From positions 424,549 to 488,548 of the forward strand of contig NZ_FOGC01000001.1 of assembly GCF_900111105.1 (NCBI RefSeq): a DNA stretch of 64,000 nucleotides, in the 5' to 3' direction. The notes below the pieces were generated by a model. That model did no database searches. It saw only the letters and a program-made list of their open reading frames with translations, and was not told the origin of the DNA. This document shows positions 21,672 to 33,706 of the stretch, piece after piece (positions within the stretch are counted from its first letter, which is position 1; every line of letters begins with the position of its first letter). The position numbers and the translations under genes were made by a program. The DNA comes from Rosenbergiella nectarea (lineage in GTDB: Bacteria > Pseudomonadota > Gammaproteobacteria > Enterobacterales > Enterobacteriaceae).

Positions 21672-22656
21672 TACTACTCTTAATCATAGTGATAGCAAGG
21701 CGAAGCGCAGTGATAAAGCTGCCAGTATCCGCCTGGTGTGTACCGGCTAAGTCGAGGGCTGTGCCATGGTCGACTGAAGTCCGGATAAAAGGTAAGCCGA
21801 GAGTGATATTCACGGCGCGACCAAACCCTTGATATTTAAGTACGGGGAGGCCTTGGTCGTGATACATGGCCAGCACCGCATCCGCCTGTTGCAAATATTT
21901 CGGTTGAAATAGCGTATCAGCAGGAAGGGGACCGCTTAATCTGAAGCCTTTCTGTCGTAATTCAGCTAATACTGGCTCAATCACCTCGATCTCTTCCCGA
22001 CCCATATGACCATTTTCGCCGGCATGCGGATTCAGTCCACTGACCAGAATGTGAGGATCAGTCAGCCCAAATTTACGGCACAAGTCAGCGTGCAAGATGG
22101 TGATCACTTCGCGCAAGCTCTGCTGAGTAATCGCGGCAGAGACATCTTTTAACGGCAGATGGGTTGTGGCGAGGGCCACGCGCAACGCTTCCGTCGCCAG
22201 CATCATCACGACTCGGGGGGTTGAAGAACGTTCAGCGAAAAATTCAGTATGGCCGGTAAAAGGGATGCCTGCATCATTGATGACGCCCTTATGGACTGGA
22301 CCTGTCACCAAAGCATCGAATTCGCCGTGTAAATTCCCATCACAAGCGCGCGCGAGCGAATTCAATACATACTGGCTGTTAGCGGAATTCAGCTCACCAG
22401 GTTTTGCCGCGGCAGACAACGGAATAGAACAGAGTGTTAGGCTGCCGGCCGCTTGAGGCTGTGCAGATTCTTGTGGTTGATAGGGGTGCAGGGTAAGGGG
22501 TAATCCCAGCACTGCAGCACGTTGTAAGAGTAACGCGCGGTCAGCACAGACAACCAGTTCGACGGGCCAAGCCTGTTGTGCTAACTGCACAATCAGGTCA
22601 GGGCCAATCCCGGCGGGCTCACCGGGAGTGATAGCAATACGTGGAGTATTAGCCAT
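21664..22656 (-). CDS. pdxA: 4-hydroxythreonine-4-phosphate dehydrogenase
   Basis: Pyridoxal phosphate synthesis, DXP-dependent branch. The 330-residue protein (E. coli 329) has the start [12 protein letters not shown]. Metal-binding histidines lie in [23 protein letters not shown] and [12 protein letters not shown]. It overlaps surA and rsmA by 8 bases each, so translation of the operon is tightly coupled. Confidence 0.97.
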   Translation of the reverse strand: MANTPRIAITPGEPAGIGPDLIVQLAQQAWPVELVVCADRALLLQRAAVLGLPLTLHPYQPQESAQPQAAGSLTLCSIPLSAAAKPGELNSANSQYVLNSLARACDGNLHGEFDALVTGPVHKGVINDAGIPFTGHTEFFAERSSTPRVVMMLATEALRVALATTHLPLKDVSAAITQQSLREVITILHADLCRKFGLTDPHILVSGLNPHAGENGHMGREEIEVIEPVLAELRQKGFRLSGPLPADTLFQPKYLQQADAVLAMYHDQGLPVLKYQGFGRAVNITLGLPFIRTSVDHGTALDLAGTHQADTGSFITALRLAITMIKSSNE

Positions 22657-23944
22657 TAGAGTCTAAGATTTTAACGTAGGCAGAGGCGCGTTCTTCTTGC
22701 ATCCAGGTTTGCGCTTCTTCGGCAAACTTACGATTGAAGAGAATGCGGTAAGCTCTGTCTTTCTCTGCTTCATCGGTCTTATCAACTTGGCGAGTCCCTA
22801 AGAGTTCAATCAGGTGCCAGCCGAAAGAAGAGCGTACCGGTTGGCTAAGCTTATTCGGTGATAAGTGCATTAATGCATCACGGAAAGCAGGATCGTAGAT
22901 TGTTGGAGACGCCCAGCCTAAATCGCCGCCTTGGTTAGCCGAACCTGGATCATCAGAGTTTTGGCGCGCTGCATTCGAAAAAGTGGTTTTTCCACTGCGA
23001 ATATCGGCTGCGATCTGCTCTATCTTCGCGCGTGCTTGGTCATCATTCATGATAGGTGAGGTTTTAACCAAGATATGGCGAGCATGGACTTCAGTCACGG
23101 AGACGTTTTTACTTTCGCCACGCATATCATTCACTCTGATAATATGGAAGCCGACGCCGGAACGGATTGGACCAACGATGTCGCCTTTTTGTGAAGTACT
23201 TAACGCTTGGCTAAAAAGAGAAGGGAGCTCTTCAATTTTACCCCAACCCATGTTGCCGCCCTTCAGCGCTTCAGGTGACGCAGAATAGGTCACTGCCATC
23301 TTACCGAAGTTCGCACCACCACGCAGTTCACCCACTAATTTCTTGGCGAGATCTTCTTCATCATCAACTTGTTGTTGCGTCGGGTTTTCAGGAAGAGGAA
23401 GCAAGATCATGCTCAGATTCATCTCGGTGCCCGGGACGTTTTGCGCGGCGACTTGTTTTGCTAATGTATCGACTTCTTGAGGCAGAATCGTGATGCGACT
23501 CCGTACTTCGTTATTTCTCACCGCAGCAATCGTCATTTCATGACGGATTTGTGTGCGATAGGTGGCATAGTTCATACCATCGTAGGCTAAACGGCTACGT
23601 AACTGGTCGAGCGTCATATGGTTCTGAGCAGCGATATTTTTAATCGCCTCATCGACCTCTTGATCGCTAATGTTCACGCCGGCGCGCTGACCTTGTTGCA
23701 TGATGATACTATCCATGATCTGACGCTCTAAAATCTGATGGCGCAGCGTGGCATCGTCGGGCAGCTGTTGACCGGCCTGACGAGCTTGGCTCTTGACAGA
23801 AGACATCATGTTATCAACATCACTTTCGAGTACTACGCCATTGTTGACAACGGCTGCAACTTTATCAATGACTTGAGGCGCTGCGAAAGCATGACTTGCA
23901 TTCGCCATTAAAGCGCCCAGCATCAGGAGTTTCCAATTCTTCAT
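22649..23944 (-). CDS. surA: periplasmic chaperone/peptidyl-prolyl isomerase SurA
   Basis: Escorts outer-membrane beta-barrel proteins, including LptD, through the periplasm. The 431-residue protein has a cleavable signal peptide (cut likely after SHAFA, residue about 22), an N-terminal chaperone domain and two parvulin domains. The second begins [11 protein letters not shown] near residue 290. Binding site is weak. It lies 54 bp downstream of lptD in the same operon. Confidence 0.97.
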   Translation of the reverse strand: MKNWKLLMLGALMANASHAFAAPQVIDKVAAVVNNGVVLESDVDNMMSSVKSQARQAGQQLPDDATLRHQILERQIMDSIIMQQGQRAGVNISDQEVDEAIKNIAAQNHMTLDQLRSRLAYDGMNYATYRTQIRHEMTIAAVRNNEVRSRITILPQEVDTLAKQVAAQNVPGTEMNLSMILLPLPENPTQQQVDDEEDLAKKLVGELRGGANFGKMAVTYSASPEALKGGNMGWGKIEELPSLFSQALSTSQKGDIVGPIRSGVGFHIIRVNDMRGESKNVSVTEVHARHILVKTSPIMNDDQARAKIEQIAADIRSGKTTFSNAARQNSDDPGSANQGGDLGWASPTIYDPAFRDALMHLSPNKLSQPVRSSFGWHLIELLGTRQVDKTDEAEKDRAYRILFNRKFAEEAQTWMQEERASAYVKILDSNG

Positions 23945-23998
23945 ACATTTTCCATCGTTAAGACCGCAATGCGGAAATTACCGGTTATCGACTAATGA

Positions 23999-26356
23999 TT
24001 AAAACGTTGGCTGATAAGGGATAATTCCCTGAGTCCGCATTTCTGCAGAACCTAAACCGTAGTTCGCCCCTAATCCTCTGAACTCAATATTAAATGAGAC
24101 CTGATTATCGTACTCACTGGTATTGTTTTGCCAGCCATTGATCTTACGTTCATAACCCAAGCGTATCGCGTAGCAACAAGAGCTATATTGCACGCCAAGC
24201 AGCTGCTCAGCGGGCTTACTATTACGTGTATCATAATAGTAGGCACCGACAACAGACCATGCATCAGCAATTGGCCAGCTAGCGGTAGCACCCACTTGCG
24301 AAATCCCGTTCTTATAGATTGGGCTAGTGGTATAAATTGAGTTATTCATCGCGCGAGCAATGTATTCAGGGCTACTATAGCGATAGTTCAGTTGTATCAC
24401 ACGGTCACTATCTTGGCGGTATTCAATACCGGCATTACCTTGCGCCACGTTATTTAAGTGGGTGTCATACTGCAAACCCCCACGTAAACCCCATTGGTCA
24501 GTCATACGCCAGTAAGTATCACCAGCCCAAATAATACTTCCCGTATCATTATCATCCGACGGGTCACCCGTACGTGAGCGAGTAAACGCGTAGATTTGAC
24601 CTACGGAAGCGTTGAAACGTTCAACTAAATTTTCATCATAGATACGTGTCGTGACCCCGGTGGCCAGTTGGTTGGTCGAGGCAATACGATCTAATCCGCT
24701 ATACGTGCGATCGCGGAACAGGCCTGTGTAGTCGGTTTGTAATAGTGTTGAATCGTAAGGGTAGATATTATTTTGGTTACGATAAGGCGTGTAGAGGTAT
24801 TGAACACGCGGTTCCAACGTTTGGGTGTAGCCTTGCGCCCAATCCATATCCCGATCAAAGACTAATTTACCGTCAACCTTAAATTGTGGCAGCGTCCGGT
24901 TTACCGAGCTTTTCAGATTATAATCGCCACCGTTAGGGAGGTCGTTAGCATTTTGCAAGTGCTCTTGCTGGTAGTGAGTCGCCAGCAATTTTGCTTCGGT
25001 ATTTAAGCTTGCCCAGCCATTGGACAGGGGTAAATCAATAGTCGGTTCGATGTGCAGTCGCGTTGCGCGGGGGAGGCGCGAGTTAGTATTGGTAAAGCGT
25101 GCGAACTGACCATAAACGTGGGTATCGAACGGTCCAACATCATTTTGGTAAAGATTAACATCTAACTGCGGTAATGTGCGGTAGATGCTAGTATCCAGCT
25201 TATTGAAGGTTTGGAAATCGCGTGTCGACAGGGTGGCGTCCCAATTTTTATCCGCATACCCGAAGCTGAACTTCTGATCGGCATAACCGTCAGTGGAGCT
25301 GTAATATTTAGAATCCAGATCGTTAAAATAGTAGCGGTCACTGACTTTGGTGTAGTTAGCATTGAAGCGCCAGTGTTGGTCATAGACCCCACTATGTTGC
25401 CAGTAGAATAACCAACGCTTAGAACTATCACCATCGGCGATACCACGGGCATCTTTTTGTTTGTCGTACTGATTATCGGAACCCAGATAGTCGAACTCCA
25501 TCAGCCCCGCGCCTAACACGGAGAGATAACGGAACTCGTTCTGCAACTGCATACCGCGTTTGCTCATGTAATGCGGCGTAATGGTGGCATCCATCTGTGG
25601 CGCGATGTTCCAGTAATAAGGCAACATAAATTCGAAGCCGTTCCTACTGCCATATTTCGCATTAGGGATCAGGAAACCAGACCGACGGCGATCGCCGATT
25701 GGTATTTGCAGATAAGGACTATAAAAAATAGGCACTGAGCCGATTTTAAATCTCGCATTCCAGATCTCCGCCACTTCTTCTTGGCGGTCTTCAATAATTT
25801 CCGAACCTACAACACTCCAGCTATTGGCATTCGGTAAGCAGGTGGTAAAGCTACCATTTTCTAAAATAGTATAGCGGTTGTTACCGCGTTGCTTCATCTG
25901 CGAGCCAGTCCCGCGTCCCTGACGGTCAACCATCTGATAGTTTCCGTCCCACACATTAGTATCTTTAGTGTTTAGATTGGACCAGGCTTTAGGGCCTTTT
26001 AAGATAACTTGATTATCGTCGTAGTGAACATTTCCGAGTGCGTCCACCGTACGGGTGGGGGTATTTTGCCCGGCTTGCTGGCGTTGATGGATTTGCACTT
26101 GGTCAGCACGCAGTCGGCTATTCCCTTTATTAACATCTACTTTACCATCAAATACCGCATCGTCAGGGTAGTTACCCTTCACACTCTCTGAATGAATAGT
26201 GACGGGCTGCGTATTCGGGTCGCTATTGACCAGCGGACGATTATAAGAAGGCACGCCCAGCATACATTGCGACATCAGATCGTCAGCAAGCGAATACTGG
26301 CTGTATAGGGCTGATCCAATCATAGTGGCCAGCAATGTAGGTAGTCTTTTATTCAT
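23999..26356 (-). CDS. lptD: LPS-assembly outer-membrane protein LptD
   Basis: Forms the outer-membrane LPS translocon with LptE. The protein has 785 residues (E. coli 784). It has a signal peptide of about 24 residues ending SLA, a periplasmic OstA/LptA-like domain, and a large 26-strand barrel. The disulfide-forming cysteines are conserved in position: one early (MSQCMLG), one in [11 protein letters not shown], and the adjacent CC pair in [13 protein letters not shown]. Heads the operon that also makes its chaperone SurA; divergent from djlA with 181 bp between. Confidence 0.97.
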   Translation of the reverse strand: MNKRLPTLLATMIGSALYSQYSLADDLMSQCMLGVPSYNRPLVNSDPNTQPVTIHSESVKGNYPDDAVFDGKVDVNKGNSRLRADQVQIHQRQQAGQNTPTRTVDALGNVHYDDNQVILKGPKAWSNLNTKDTNVWDGNYQMVDRQGRGTGSQMKQRGNNRYTILENGSFTTCLPNANSWSVVGSEIIEDRQEEVAEIWNARFKIGSVPIFYSPYLQIPIGDRRRSGFLIPNAKYGSRNGFEFMLPYYWNIAPQMDATITPHYMSKRGMQLQNEFRYLSVLGAGLMEFDYLGSDNQYDKQKDARGIADGDSSKRWLFYWQHSGVYDQHWRFNANYTKVSDRYYFNDLDSKYYSSTDGYADQKFSFGYADKNWDATLSTRDFQTFNKLDTSIYRTLPQLDVNLYQNDVGPFDTHVYGQFARFTNTNSRLPRATRLHIEPTIDLPLSNGWASLNTEAKLLATHYQQEHLQNANDLPNGGDYNLKSSVNRTLPQFKVDGKLVFDRDMDWAQGYTQTLEPRVQYLYTPYRNQNNIYPYDSTLLQTDYTGLFRDRTYSGLDRIASTNQLATGVTTRIYDENLVERFNASVGQIYAFTRSRTGDPSDDNDTGSIIWAGDTYWRMTDQWGLRGGLQYDTHLNNVAQGNAGIEYRQDSDRVIQLNYRYSSPEYIARAMNNSIYTTSPIYKNGISQVGATASWPIADAWSVVGAYYYDTRNSKPAEQLLGVQYSSCCYAIRLGYERKINGWQNNTSEYDNQVSFNIEFRGLGANYGLGSAEMRTQGIIPYQPTF

Positions 26357-26537
26357 ACGCGGTATCTAAGATTCCGTTAGTTCTGGCGAGGGGCCAGCAG
26401 TCCGATAAAGAGTAACTTACCGAAAGTATCAGCGCCAGCGATAATCGTGATTAAGCTGGTTTAGCGATAGGCGGTTTAGTAAATGACGGGTATGATAATC
26501 GAAAATGAAAACATTAGCATGACGAATTGAGGAGTTT

Positions 26538-27350
26538 ATGCGCTACCGAGGCAAAGTTATTGGTTTTTTATTGGGACTCTTTTCAGGGGTAGGGTTTTGG
26601 GGCATCGTCGGCGGCGTACTCCTCGGGCATCTCGTCGATACGGTAATGTCCAATTTTGCTGGAAATTTTAAGGGCACCGCTCACTCACGACAGAATCTAT
26701 TTTTCATCACGACCTTCCAAGTGATGGGACACTTAACCAAATCTAAAGGCCGCGTCACGGAGGCGGATATCCAGCTGGCGTCAACCATTATGGACCGCAT
26801 GCAGCTGCAAGGCGCATCCCGCCAACTGGCGCAGCAAGCATTTCGTGAGGGGAAAGAGACCGATTTTCCGTTACGCCAAAAATTACGCGGATTCAGACAG
26901 GCGTGTGTTGGACGGGTTGATCTAATTAAGATTTTTCTGGAAATCCAGATTCAGGCGGCACTGGCAGACGGTGAGCTCCATCCGAATGAGCAGCAAGTCT
27001 TATATATTATTGCGGAAGAGTTGGGAATTTCTCGTCAGCAGTTTGAACTATTCATCCGCATGATGACCGGTGGAAGCCATTTTGGACAGCAAGGCTACTC
27101 GCAACAACAAGGGGGCTTTCGTCAAGCGCCACAAGGGCCGACCCTGCAGGATGCTTGCTCGGTATTAGGAGTCTCCCCAGAGGACGATGCCTTAACCATC
27201 AAACGAGCCTATCGCAAATTAATGAGCGAACATCATCCGGATAAGCTGGTGGCCAAAGGATTACCCCCAGAGATGATGACGCTAGCCAAAGAGAAAGCGC
27301 AAAAAATTCAATCGGCGTATGAGCTCATCCGCACACAGAAAGGCTTCTAG
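26538..27350 (+). CDS. djlA: membrane-anchored co-chaperone DjlA
   Basis: Type III DnaJ protein that stimulates DnaK; in E. coli it influences the Rcs envelope stress pathway. The 270-residue protein (E. coli 271) has one N-terminal transmembrane segment rich in Gly ([17 protein letters not shown]). A TerB-like helical domain at about residues 55-175 and a Gln/Gly linker follow. The C-terminal J domain has HPD in [18 protein letters not shown] precedes the ATG. Confidence 0.96.
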   Translation: MRYRGKVIGFLLGLFSGVGFWGIVGGVLLGHLVDTVMSNFAGNFKGTAHSRQNLFFITTFQVMGHLTKSKGRVTEADIQLASTIMDRMQLQGASRQLAQQAFREGKETDFPLRQKLRGFRQACVGRVDLIKIFLEIQIQAALADGELHPNEQQVLYIIAEELGISRQQFELFIRMMTGGSHFGQQGYSQQQGGFRQAPQGPTLQDACSVLGVSPEDDALTIKRAYRKLMSEHHPDKLVAKGLPPEMMTLAKEKAQKIQSAYELIRTQKGF

Positions 27351-27366
27351 TTTCCGACGGACAGAG

Positions 27367-27397
27367 CAGCCTGCAGAGACTAAAACTCTGCAGGCTG
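27367..27397. terminator. hairpin between convergent djlA and rluA
   Basis: Perfect 12-bp inverted repeat CAGCCTGCAGAG / CTCTGCAGGCTG with a 7-base loop. The right arm lies inside the last codons of rluA and the loop contains its TAG stop. T-runs are poor on both sides, so it may be a Rho-assisted terminator or an mRNA end stabiliser. Confidence 0.6.
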
Positions 27398-28030
27398 TTT
27401 AAAGGTCATACTGTTACCGAACACCGGATGGGTAATGGTTAGACGCTCTGCATGGAGCAGTAAGCGTGAAGCTAATGCTTTCGCTTCCGGTGAAGCATAA
27501 AAGTTATCACCCAAGATGGGATGTCCCATGGCTAACATGTGTACGCGGAGCTGGTGAGAACGCCCAGTAATAGGTTTCAGCTGGACACGACAGCTCACTG
27601 CATCGCGTTCGAGCACTTCCCACTCTGTTTGTGCCGCTTTGCCGGTTTCGAAACACACTTTCTGCTTAGGGCGATTAGGCCAATCGCAAATCAAGGGTAA
27701 ATCGATTAAGCCTTCATCCGGTAACAGTTGCCCCCATACCTGAGCAATATAGGTCTTAGACGGCTCTCGCTCACGGAATTGGCGTTTCAATTCACGCTCA
27801 GCGGCCTTGGTCAAGGCAACCACCATCACACCGCTAGTGGCCATATCAAGGCGATGAACCGACTCGGCGCCAGGAAAGTCACGCTGGATACGCGTCATTA
27901 TGCTGTCGCGATGTTCCGGTAGACGCCCGGGAACCGACAATAAACCACTCGGTTTATTGACCACAATAATATGCTCATCCTGGTAAAGGATATGTAGCCA
28001 AGGTTCAAGGGGCGGGTGGTAAGCTTCCAT
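27380..28030 (-). CDS. rluA: 23S rRNA/tRNA pseudouridine synthase RluA
   Basis: Modifies U746 of 23S rRNA and U32 of several tRNAs. The 216-residue protein (E. coli 219) has the catalytic Asp in HRLDMATSGVMVVAL, plus VNKPSGLLSVPGR and the late GRSHQLRVHM motif that define the RluA group. It is downstream of rapA with a GC-rich palindrome between them. Its last codons form part of the hairpin with djlA. Confidence 0.96.
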   Translation of the reverse strand: MEAYHPPLEPWLHILYQDEHIIVVNKPSGLLSVPGRLPEHRDSIMTRIQRDFPGAESVHRLDMATSGVMVVALTKAAERELKRQFREREPSKTYIAQVWGQLLPDEGLIDLPLICDWPNRPKQKVCFETGKAAQTEWEVLERDAVSCRVQLKPITGRSHQLRVHMLAMGHPILGDNFYASPEAKALASRLLLHAERLTITHPVFGNSMTFKQPAEF

Positions 28031-28041
28031 TTTCTATCCTA

Positions 28042-28059
28042 GAGGGGGGCGCCCCCCTC
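28042..28059 (-). terminator. GC-rich perfect palindrome between rapA and rluA
   Basis: 18-base perfect palindrome GAGGGGGGC / GCCCCCCTC, seven bases after the rapA stop and twelve before the rluA ATG. It has no T-run, and the unpaired loop would be minimal. It could pause RNA polymerase or attenuate rluA expression. Confidence 0.45.
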
Positions 28060-28066
28060 ACAACGA

Positions 28067-30973
28067 TTACTGATGGGTAACGACGATCAAGCGTAATGCA
28101 TCTAAACGCCAGTTCGCCTGCGATAAACTTTCGAGAACCTCTTGACGGTTATCGCGTAGCGCATCGATTTCATCTTCACGAATGTTCGGGTTAACGCTTT
28201 TTAGCGCTTCCAAACGTTCCAGCTCTGCCGTTAACTGTTTCTCAGCCGTCTTCTGGGCTTCTACAATCACAGCCTGGGCACTGGCGCTCACCGATTGCTC
28301 GCCGGTAGTGAGAATTTGATGCACTTCTTGCTGTACCGCATTCACAAGTTTGCTACCAGTGTGACGATTGACCGCATTCAGTTGGCGGTTGAAGCTTTCA
28401 AACTCCACCTTGTCGGCCAGATTATTCCCTTTGGTATCCACTAATAGGCGCAATGGTGTTGGCGGCAGGAAGCGAGTCAGTTGGAGGTGTTTTGGCGCTT
28501 GTGCTTCAACCACATAGATCAGTTCCAGTAGCAGAGTGCCGACCGGTAAGGCTTTATTTTTTAATAAAGAGAGAGCACAGCTTCCAGTATCACCCGATAA
28601 GATCAGGTCCAGACCATTACGAATGAGCGGATGTTCCCAAGTAATAAACTGGGCATCTTCGCGAGACAACGCTTGGTTACGGTTGAAAGTAATCGTACAG
28701 CCGTCTTCCGGCAACCCAGGGAAATCGGGTACCAGCATATGATCCGAAGGCGTTAACACTATTAAGTTATCGCTACGGTCTTCTTGGTTAATGCCGACAA
28801 TATCGAACAGATTCAAGGCAAAGTTAACTAACGCGGTATCGTTATCTTGTGCGGCAATCTCGTCAGCAAGGCGTTCAGCTTTCTCGCCGCCATGGGAATG
28901 CAACTCTAATAAGCGGTCACGACCCGATTCCAGCTGTGATTTAAGGTCGTCATGTTGTGCGCGGCACTGCTCGATAAAGGCCTCTAAGCCTTCATCTTTT
29001 TCGGGTGCAACTAAGAACTCTAACAGCTGAGTATGCGCACTATCGTAAATCGTCCGACCGGTTGGACAGGTACTTTCGAACGCGTCTAACCCCTCGTGGA
29101 ACCAGCGTAATAATACGGCTTGTGCCGTATTTTCCAGCCATGGCACCATAATCTCGATATCATGTAATTGTCCAATACGATCTAAACGGCCAATACGTTG
29201 TTCTAAAAGATCAGGGTTGAAGGGCAGATCAAACATCACCATTCGGCTGGCGAACTGGAAGTTACGTCCTTCCGAGCCAATCTCTGAACAGAGTAGCACC
29301 TGGGCACCTTCTTCTTGCGAAGCAAAGAACGCCGCGGCTTTGTCCCGTTCTATAATCGACAGCCCTTCGTGGAATACGGCTGCACGGATCCCCTCGCGCT
29401 CACGCAATACTTGCTCCAACTGTAGCGCAGTCGCGGCTTTTGCACAGATGACGAGGACTTTCTCTTTACGGTGTTCCAGCAGATAGTTGATCAACCATTC
29501 CACACGAGGATCAAACGCCCACCAGGTTCCGTTATCCCCTTCGAACTCTTGGTAAATTTGCTCAGGGTAGAGTAAGTCACGCGCTCGCTCATCTTTACTC
29601 TTACGAGCCGACATAATGCCAGACACTTTAATTGCCGTTTGGTATTGGCTTGGCAGCGGCAAACGCACGGCATGTAACGCGCGTTTCGGGAAGCCTTGCA
29701 CCCCTTGACGGGTATTACGGAATAGGACTCGGCTGGTGCCATGGCGGTCGGTTAACATCTCAACGAGTTGCTGGCGAGCCACCAGACGTTCGTCGCTATC
29801 ACTGTTCGCTTGCAGGATCAGCGGCCGAATATCTTGTTCTTTAATCAACCCATTAATGACGGCGATTTGCTGATCGGCTAAAGGCTCTTCGGCCAACAGG
29901 CTGGCCACTGCCTCAGCAACGGGTTGGAAGTGACGTTGTTCCTCGACGAAGGCCTCGAAATCATGGAAGCGATTGGCATCGAGCAGACGCAGGCGGGCAA
30001 AGTGACTTTGCATGCCTAGCTGTTCTGGGGTAGCGGTTAATAGCAAGACGCCAGGCACGACGTCGGCCAGTTTTTCAATGACTTGATATTCACGGCCAGG
30101 TTTACCCTCGGCCCATGAGAGGTGATGGGCTTCATCGACCACCATCAAGTCCCAGTCGGCTTCCAGCATATCTTCTAAACGCTGCTTGTTTTTGCACACG
30201 AAATCCAGTGAGCAGATCACCAATTGTTCGGTGAAAAAAGGGTTAGTGCTATCGAAGCGTGCTTCGTTATACCGCTCATCGTCAAATAGCGCAAAGTGGA
30301 GGGTAAAGCGGCGTAACATTTCAACCAGCCACTGATGTTGCAGTGTCTCGGGAACGATGATTAATACCCGTTCAGCACGCCCAGCTAGCAGTTGCTGTTG
30401 GATAATCATGCCTGCTTCAATGGTTTTACCTAATCCGACTTCGTCAGCCAGTAGCACGCGGGGGGCATGACGACGGCCCACGTCTTGAGCGATATGCAGC
30501 TGGTGGGGGATCAAGTTAGTGCGCATTCCGCGCATCCCACTGGTCGGTAAACGGTATTGCTCACTTTGGTATTTTCTTGCGCGGTAACGTAGCGCGAACC
30601 GATCCATCCGGTCCAACTGTCCGGCAAACAGGCGATCCTGCGGCTTACTGAAGATCAGTTTACTGCCTAACATGACTTCGCGTAACACCACATCCGTTTC
30701 TTGGGTATCGCTGCGCGTACCAATATAGGCTATCAGGCCATTTTCATCGCGAACCTCGTCAACCACTAACTGCCAACCCTCGTGGCTAGTGATGGTATCG
30801 CCCGGGTTAAACATCACGCGAGTAATGGGAGAATCATTGCGGGCATAAAGTCGGTTTTCGCCGGTGGCTGGGAAAAGTAAGGTCACCATGCGCGCATCGA
30901 TTGCCACAACGGTTCCCAGTCCAAGTTCACTTTCTGTATCACTAATCCAGCGCTGACCAAGTGTAAAAGGCAT
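28067..30973 (-). CDS. rapA: RNA polymerase-associated ATPase RapA (HepA)
   Basis: Swi2/Snf2-family ATPase that binds RNA polymerase and recycles stalled post-termination complexes. The protein has 968 residues, the E. coli length. N-terminal Tudor-like domains ([18 protein letters not shown]) precede the helicase core with Walker [17 protein letters not shown] and the DEAH box [10 protein letters not shown]. Motifs V-VI follow ([27 protein letters not shown]), then a long C-terminal region. It is followed by rluA. Confidence 0.97.
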   Translation of the reverse strand: MPFTLGQRWISDTESELGLGTVVAIDARMVTLLFPATGENRLYARNDSPITRVMFNPGDTITSHEGWQLVVDEVRDENGLIAYIGTRSDTQETDVVLREVMLGSKLIFSKPQDRLFAGQLDRMDRFALRYRARKYQSEQYRLPTSGMRGMRTNLIPHQLHIAQDVGRRHAPRVLLADEVGLGKTIEAGMIIQQQLLAGRAERVLIIVPETLQHQWLVEMLRRFTLHFALFDDERYNEARFDSTNPFFTEQLVICSLDFVCKNKQRLEDMLEADWDLMVVDEAHHLSWAEGKPGREYQVIEKLADVVPGVLLLTATPEQLGMQSHFARLRLLDANRFHDFEAFVEEQRHFQPVAEAVASLLAEEPLADQQIAVINGLIKEQDIRPLILQANSDSDERLVARQQLVEMLTDRHGTSRVLFRNTRQGVQGFPKRALHAVRLPLPSQYQTAIKVSGIMSARKSKDERARDLLYPEQIYQEFEGDNGTWWAFDPRVEWLINYLLEHRKEKVLVICAKAATALQLEQVLREREGIRAAVFHEGLSIIERDKAAAFFASQEEGAQVLLCSEIGSEGRNFQFASRMVMFDLPFNPDLLEQRIGRLDRIGQLHDIEIMVPWLENTAQAVLLRWFHEGLDAFESTCPTGRTIYDSAHTQLLEFLVAPEKDEGLEAFIEQCRAQHDDLKSQLESGRDRLLELHSHGGEKAERLADEIAAQDNDTALVNFALNLFDIVGINQEDRSDNLIVLTPSDHMLVPDFPGLPEDGCTITFNRNQALSREDAQFITWEHPLIRNGLDLILSGDTGSCALSLLKNKALPVGTLLLELIYVVEAQAPKHLQLTRFLPPTPLRLLVDTKGNNLADKVEFESFNRQLNAVNRHTGSKLVNAVQQEVHQILTTGEQSVSASAQAVIVEAQKTAEKQLTAELERLEALKSVNPNIREDEIDALRDNRQEVLESLSQANWRLDALRLIVVTHQ

Positions 30974-31117
30974 AAATTTTGCTCGATTCTCTTAATTATA
31001 GGGATGTATGGATTCACGGATAACGGGCCGAACACTGTTCTCCACCCTGGTGGTGCGAGAAGGCCTGGTTATTTTGAAGGGCGCTATGGTACTGGAAGGC
31101 AGAGGATTCGTCACCTA

Positions 31118-33463
31118 TCAAAATAGTCCTAGTTGCCCGGTCATGACATTTTCAAAATTACCGCCAACAAAACCGAGAATACCTTCTGCGACAGGCTGCA
31201 ATTGCTTGGTTAAGTAGTGAGTATAGTCGAGGGGCGCGGTCATTGCTGTCATGGGCTCTGGACCTGCGAGTGTGATGACATAACGAATGGAGCTCCCCCG
31301 GCGGAAGCTCGATTTTTGCCCTTGAGCGAGGGCCGCCTGTTCAGCAAGACGGGCTGCACGCACATGGGGCGGGATATTTTTTTCGTAGTCGGCAAGTGGG
31401 CGACGTAAGCGTTTTTTATAGACTAACTGATCATCTAGCTCACCCGCGAGGAGTTGTTGCACAGTATGTTGCACGTACTCTTCCCAAGGTTGATCACGAA
31501 AAATAAGTCCATAAAGTGTCTGCTGAAACTGTTGAGCAAGCGGTGTCCAATCAGTGCGTACCGTCTCAAGCCCTTTAAACACTAAACGTTCCTCGCCGTT
31601 GTCGATCACTAAGCCGGCATAGCGTTTCTTGCTACCTTGTTCAGCGCCACGAATAGTCGGCATCAGGAAACGACTAAAATGGCGCTCGTACTCAATTTCT
31701 AAGGCACTCTCTACCCCGAGTTGCTGCGGCAATGTCTGCTGCCACCATTGGTTGATCATGGCCACTAACTGCTGACCAATCGTATCAGCCTGCTGCGGAT
31801 CGCAGTCTTCACCCAGGGAGATAAACGTGGAGTCGGTATCCCCGTAAATGACGGTATAGCCTTGTTGTTCAATCAGTTGTCGGCTTTGCTGCATGATGTC
31901 ATGACCCCGTAAAGTAATTGATGAGGCAAGACGCGGATCGAAAAACCGGCAGGAGGGCGTGCCGAGAACACCGTAAAAAGCATTCATAATAATCTTCAAT
32001 GCCTGCGATAGCGGAGCATTGTTCTCGCGCTTGGCTTTTTCACGCCCCTGCCAGATCTGTTCGACAATCGCCGGTAAACAATGCACCGTCCGTGAAAACT
32101 GTGCAGAGAGGTAGCCCGGCAAGGCACGGTCAGGATCGGCCAAACCGACGATTAAGCCTACCGGGTCGATTAAAAAGGTGCGAATGATCGAGGGATAGAG
32201 GCTTTTATAATCCAACACAATCACCGAACGGTAGAGGCCGGGCTGTGAATCCATCACAAATCCCCCTGGACTCTGTTGCGGCGCAATATCACCGAGGTTA
32301 GGCGCGACAAATCCTAAACGATGCATGCGCGGCAGATAGAGATGGGTAAACGCGGCGATCGACCCGCCGTGACGATCGGCAGGAAGCCCGTTGGTACTGG
32401 CGCGTTCAAGTAGAAAGGCCATTAATTCGGTTTTTTGAAAGATACGGGTGACGAGTTCGCAGTCTTTTAAGTTATAGCGGGCGAGGGCCACTTTATCTTG
32501 CCGAAAGCGCTGATTGATCTCTGCCATTCTATCGTGTGGTGTGGCGCTATCTTTTCCTTCCCCAAGTAAATGTTGGGAGACATTTTCCAGACTAAAAGAG
32601 GGGAAATCCCAAAATGCTGATTTTAATGCATCGATACCATCGATAATCCAACGCCCGGCTGCCTGTGCGCTGAAGACTCCTGGTTTAAAGCCGTGCTCTT
32701 GCCAGACTAACAGTCCACCGCCACGACCTAGCTTGAGTGGTAGGTCGAAACGTTCGGCCTCGCGATGCAAGATACGTAGATCGAATTGAATAACGTTCCA
32801 TCCGATAAGGACATCTGGATCGTGCATAGCCATCCACTGATTGAGGGCATGGATTAGGTCTCGCGGGTGGGAAACATAGGTCAGGGTAAAATCGGGCTGT
32901 GCATCGCTCGGCGTAGGGGGACCCAGCATATATACTTGCCGCTGTCCGCAACCCTCTAAGCCAATACAGTACAGTTCGCCACGCTCGTTGGTTTCAATAT
33001 CCAGCGAGACCCATTTAAGCGTTGGCCGGTAATCAGGATAAGGTTTTAGCCGGGCTGGCTCCTTTGTTGAGCCATGCTCTATCCAGACGGGAGCGGTAAT
33101 AAAGCGCTCCATCATATAACGGTCGGTGGGGCGAATATCCGCCTCATAGAGAGGGATAGCCGCCTGTGCGAAGTGTTGAGTAATGGCTTTGAGCGAGCGT
33201 TGCTGGCTAAGATAAAGCGTCGTTTGCGGGCGTTGCGAAAAATCTGTTAGCGCTGAATCGTGCAGGGTAATGCCTTGATATTCAGCCAGTAGGGTTTCTA
33301 CCTGATTACGATATTCGGTTGGGAAAAAGGCCGTCGCCCGCTGTAAAGGAACAGTGACGGAGCGTGGGCCTTGATCGGTTGCCAGCCAAAAAGAGACTTC
33401 AATCCCCCGAGGAGCATCGCGCCAATGACGAGTTAAGATAAAACCGGCCGAAATCGTCTCCAC
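31118..33463 (-). CDS. polB: DNA polymerase II
   Basis: Family B, SOS-induced replicative/repair polymerase with proofreading. The 781-residue protein (E. coli 783) has exonuclease motif SLDIETNERGELY, polymerase motif A DYKSLYPSIIRTF, motif C YGDTDSTF and GSKKRYAGL, and ends MTGQLGLF. It lies upstream of rapA with 144 bp between. E. coli polB is LexA-controlled; only a degenerate LexA-like site is seen here. Confidence 0.97.
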   Translation of the reverse strand: METISAGFILTRHWRDAPRGIEVSFWLATDQGPRSVTVPLQRATAFFPTEYRNQVETLLAEYQGITLHDSALTDFSQRPQTTLYLSQQRSLKAITQHFAQAAIPLYEADIRPTDRYMMERFITAPVWIEHGSTKEPARLKPYPDYRPTLKWVSLDIETNERGELYCIGLEGCGQRQVYMLGPPTPSDAQPDFTLTYVSHPRDLIHALNQWMAMHDPDVLIGWNVIQFDLRILHREAERFDLPLKLGRGGGLLVWQEHGFKPGVFSAQAAGRWIIDGIDALKSAFWDFPSFSLENVSQHLLGEGKDSATPHDRMAEINQRFRQDKVALARYNLKDCELVTRIFQKTELMAFLLERASTNGLPADRHGGSIAAFTHLYLPRMHRLGFVAPNLGDIAPQQSPGGFVMDSQPGLYRSVIVLDYKSLYPSIIRTFLIDPVGLIVGLADPDRALPGYLSAQFSRTVHCLPAIVEQIWQGREKAKRENNAPLSQALKIIMNAFYGVLGTPSCRFFDPRLASSITLRGHDIMQQSRQLIEQQGYTVIYGDTDSTFISLGEDCDPQQADTIGQQLVAMINQWWQQTLPQQLGVESALEIEYERHFSRFLMPTIRGAEQGSKKRYAGLVIDNGEERLVFKGLETVRTDWTPLAQQFQQTLYGLIFRDQPWEEYVQHTVQQLLAGELDDQLVYKKRLRRPLADYEKNIPPHVRAARLAEQAALAQGQKSSFRRGSSIRYVITLAGPEPMTAMTAPLDYTHYLTKQLQPVAEGILGFVGGNFENVMTGQLGLF

Positions 33464-33487
33464 ATCGCTTCCTTAACATTAAGCATT

Positions 33488-33503
33488 CTGTAAACAGTAT
33501 AAG
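33488..33503 (-). promoter_or_regulatory. degenerate LexA-box-like site upstream of polB
   Basis: On the minus strand CTTATACTGTTTACAG has an intact right half (ACAG) but only CT of the left CTGT half. It lies about 25 bases before the polB ATG. LexA control of polB is established in E. coli, but this match is poor. Confidence 0.25.
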
Positions 33504-33621
33504 CTACCTTGATAGGGTTAATAGAATTTTAGTGGGTCGACTTAATTATCAATCGGTCAGGGCAAAGAATTACATCGCTATTTTTTGAACTAAGGTCATA
33601 GCCAAAGCATTTTTTTCGCAA

Positions 33622-33668
33622 AAAGAGACGCTTTCCTTCATCACGTTAATGTTGAGAAGGAAAGCGTC
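33622..33668 (-). terminator. terminator of the phosphoethanolamine transferase gene
   Basis: 13-bp stem GACGCTTTCCTTC / GAAGGAAAGCGTC with a 16-base loop, followed on the minus strand by TCTTTTTGCG. It lies 38 bases downstream of the gene and isolates it from polB. Confidence 0.88.
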
Positions 33669-33706
33669 AGTCAATATATAAGATTATTTAATGGTTTTAG
33701 CGCCGG

